Positions 21,152-22,127 of a DNA stretch of 22,127 bases are shown piece after piece. Made by a program: the position numbers and the translations under genes. Source of the DNA: a virus; the IMG/VR virus record IMGVR_UViG_3300050821_003936, positions 1 to 22,127 of that record. The stretch is one strand, 5' to 3'. Position 1 is the stretch's first letter. The number at the start of each line of letters is the position of its first letter. The notes under the pieces are model-generated. The model searched no databases, had not been told where the DNA came from, and worked only from the letters and a program-made list of their open reading frames with translations.

Positions 21152-21577
21152 TTAACCTGCCGCCGTATCTATTTGTGTAACTTCTGGATCTACAATTAAT
21201 GAACCATTCATAATTTCATATTTATCACTAGAGGTATCAAACATTTGTAAGTCATAGACAAGATAAATACGATGCCCTATCGGACAAACTGGAGGCGTAA
21301 AATTACTACAAGCAGTTCCAGTGTAAACCTGTGATGGAATATGAATTGTTATAATACCTCCAGATGTATTTGTAATTATAATCCCAATAAAACAACCAGT
21401 TGTTACAGCCTGATCTGTTATTATAAATAATGCTTTATTATCAGGATCGTGTATATTAAACTTAGCCGTAAAACGAAAATGATAGCCAGTAATATTTAAT
21501 GGTGCCCCATTAAGAGTTATATTTACTGTCGCATTCCAATCCGTATTACGGAAGACATGTATATTTTGTTGAGCCAT
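21152..21577 (-). CDS. Conserved virion-type beta-sandwich protein
   Basis: The 141-residue product starts 'MAQQNIHVFRNTDWNATVNI' and contains 'GYHFRFTAKFNIHDPDNKAL', 'GGIITIHIP', 'RIYLVYDLQMFD' and a terminal 'IMNGSLIVDPEVT'. The order of an N-terminal strand before a bound partner, a 'FTAK..I.DPD' hairpin and a final 'G.l.V.PEVT' strand recurs in a short protein of many tailed phages, possibly a baseplate or fibre attachment domain. No Shine-Dalgarno is seen, so coupling to the upstream gene is likely. The function is not established. Confidence 0.7.
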   Translation of the reverse strand: MAQQNIHVFRNTDWNATVNITLNGAPLNITGYHFRFTAKFNIHDPDNKALFIITDQAVTTGCFIGIIITNTSGGIITIHIPSQVYTGTACSNFTPPVCPIGHRIYLVYDLQMFDTSSDKYEIMNGSLIVDPEVTQIDTAAG

Positions 21578-21580
21578 ACA

Positions 21581-22012
21581 TTAGGACGGCGATACAACGT
21601 AATATACAAAAATCTCAAATACACCAGCCGTAAGAGCGGCCACCGCAGAAGTAATGGTAATACTACCCGCCGCCGACATTTTAACTGGAGCCGCCAAAGT
21701 TGCCGCACTATTAAGTTTGGCATTAGTAGAAAAAGAACCAATAGCGGTTGCGGCTAGAAGAGAGGTAGCCGAAGAGCCAGCAGAGGTACCTACGGATACC
21801 GTCGCGCTAGCACCTGCCCCAGCGGTAGTAGAATTAATAGTACCACCAATTATAATTGCATTAATTGGAATAGTAGCATTAGCAGCGGGAGTAATGAGAC
21901 CAGGAGCCCCACCACCATCTACAGCAAAATTATAGGTAGCATGAGCGACCTGTAATGCTCCAGTTCCAGCAACCGATCCATTAGTTGAATAAAGTGTTTG
22001 TACTTGTGCCAT
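21581..22012 (-). CDS. Ala/Thr/Ser-rich virion-type protein
   Basis: The 143-residue product is low in charge and rich in Ala, Thr, Ser and Gly, with regular beta-like stretches ('ALQVAHATYNFAVDGGGAPG', 'ATIPINAIIIGGTINSTTAG', 'GVFEIFVYYVVSPS'). No signal peptide is present. AAGGA stands nine bases before the ATG. Small proteins of this plan are common among phage head decoration or fibre proteins. It lies well upstream of the terminase, so its role in the particle cannot be fixed. Confidence 0.65.
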   Translation of the reverse strand: MAQVQTLYSTNGSVAGTGALQVAHATYNFAVDGGGAPGLITPAANATIPINAIIIGGTINSTTAGAGASATVSVGTSAGSSATSLLAATAIGSFSTNAKLNSAATLAAPVKMSAAGSITITSAVAALTAGVFEIFVYYVVSPS

Positions 22013-22021
22013 TAATTTTCC

Positions 22022-22127
22022 TTATAGAACTAATAGGTTAAATTGCTGAGCCACCGGTGTAATAGTATTTGCTGTTTGATTCTCAAAAGTCAATTCCAAA
22101 ACCTGATTGGCTAGTAAACGAGAAGAA
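22022..22127 (-). CDS. C-terminal end of a phage protein (partial)
   Basis: The frame is open from the right edge to a TAA at 22024-22022 and encodes a C-terminus reading SSRLLANQVLELTFENQTAN followed by TITPVAQQFNLLVL. It stops nine bases before the next gene. The alternating hydrophobic residues suggest a beta strand region. Too little is present for a functional call. Confidence 0.6.
   Translation of the reverse strand, partial: SSRLLANQVLELTFENQTANTITPVAQQFNLLVL

Overview
This window is part of the virion-structure module of a tailed bacteriophage. Every credible gene is on the minus strand, so transcription runs from high to low coordinates. The recognisable core is a large terminase subunit, a long portal protein, a scaffold-like protein, a probable capsid decoration protein, an N4-gp56-type major capsid protein, two related head-tail connector proteins, and a large beta-rich tail protein cut by the left edge. 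This set and order suggest a short-tailed (podovirus-like) phage, and no tape-measure or tail-sheath gene is visible. The host cannot be read directly. The style of the signal peptides, which end in WGA, YGQ and WAQ, recalls Acidobacteriota and related soil bacteria, but this is only a weak inference. No integrase, replication gene, CRISPR array or insertion sequence is seen.

Layout in transcription order. (1) 22127-20473: five small virion-type or unknown genes and a 55-codon ORF overlapping the terminase start. (2) 20558-13364: terminase, portal, a 128-residue protein, scaffold, a 43-residue ORF, decoration protein and major capsid protein. (3) 13360-12880: two tiny membrane peptides, a strong promoter candidate inside an inverted repeat, two RNA hairpins, and one complete initiator-type tRNA(CAU). 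(4) 12836-8465: a virion-type protein, a membrane/coiled-coil protein, two conserved unknowns (one with a zinc ribbon), connector 1, a circularly permuted histidine phosphatase, an endonuclease VII-type HNH gene, and connector 2. (5) 8462-4483: a virion-type protein, a small membrane protein, and three consecutive proteins with Sec signal peptides. (6) 4475-3720: two small genes and a SleB-type endolysin. (7) 3603-1: a second promoter candidate, three small genes, a proline-rich protein, an Asn/Gln/Gly/Pro-rich disordered protein and the partial tail protein.

Genes are packed with stop-start overlaps such as TAATG and ATGA. About seven genes are preceded by a compact element in which a TAnAAT box is followed within a few bases by an AGGA ribosome site, as if short-leader messages start right at the ribosome site.

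Four things stand out. The histidine phosphatase has its catalytic RHA motif at the extreme C-terminus, and the protein starts exactly where the family normally continues. There is a lone phage tRNA with the C1xA72 mismatch and the three G-C anticodon-stem pairs of initiator tRNAs. The hairpin just before that tRNA shows the 16S anti-Shine-Dalgarno sequence in its loop. Three successive large beta-rich proteins carry export signals in the middle of a virion operon.
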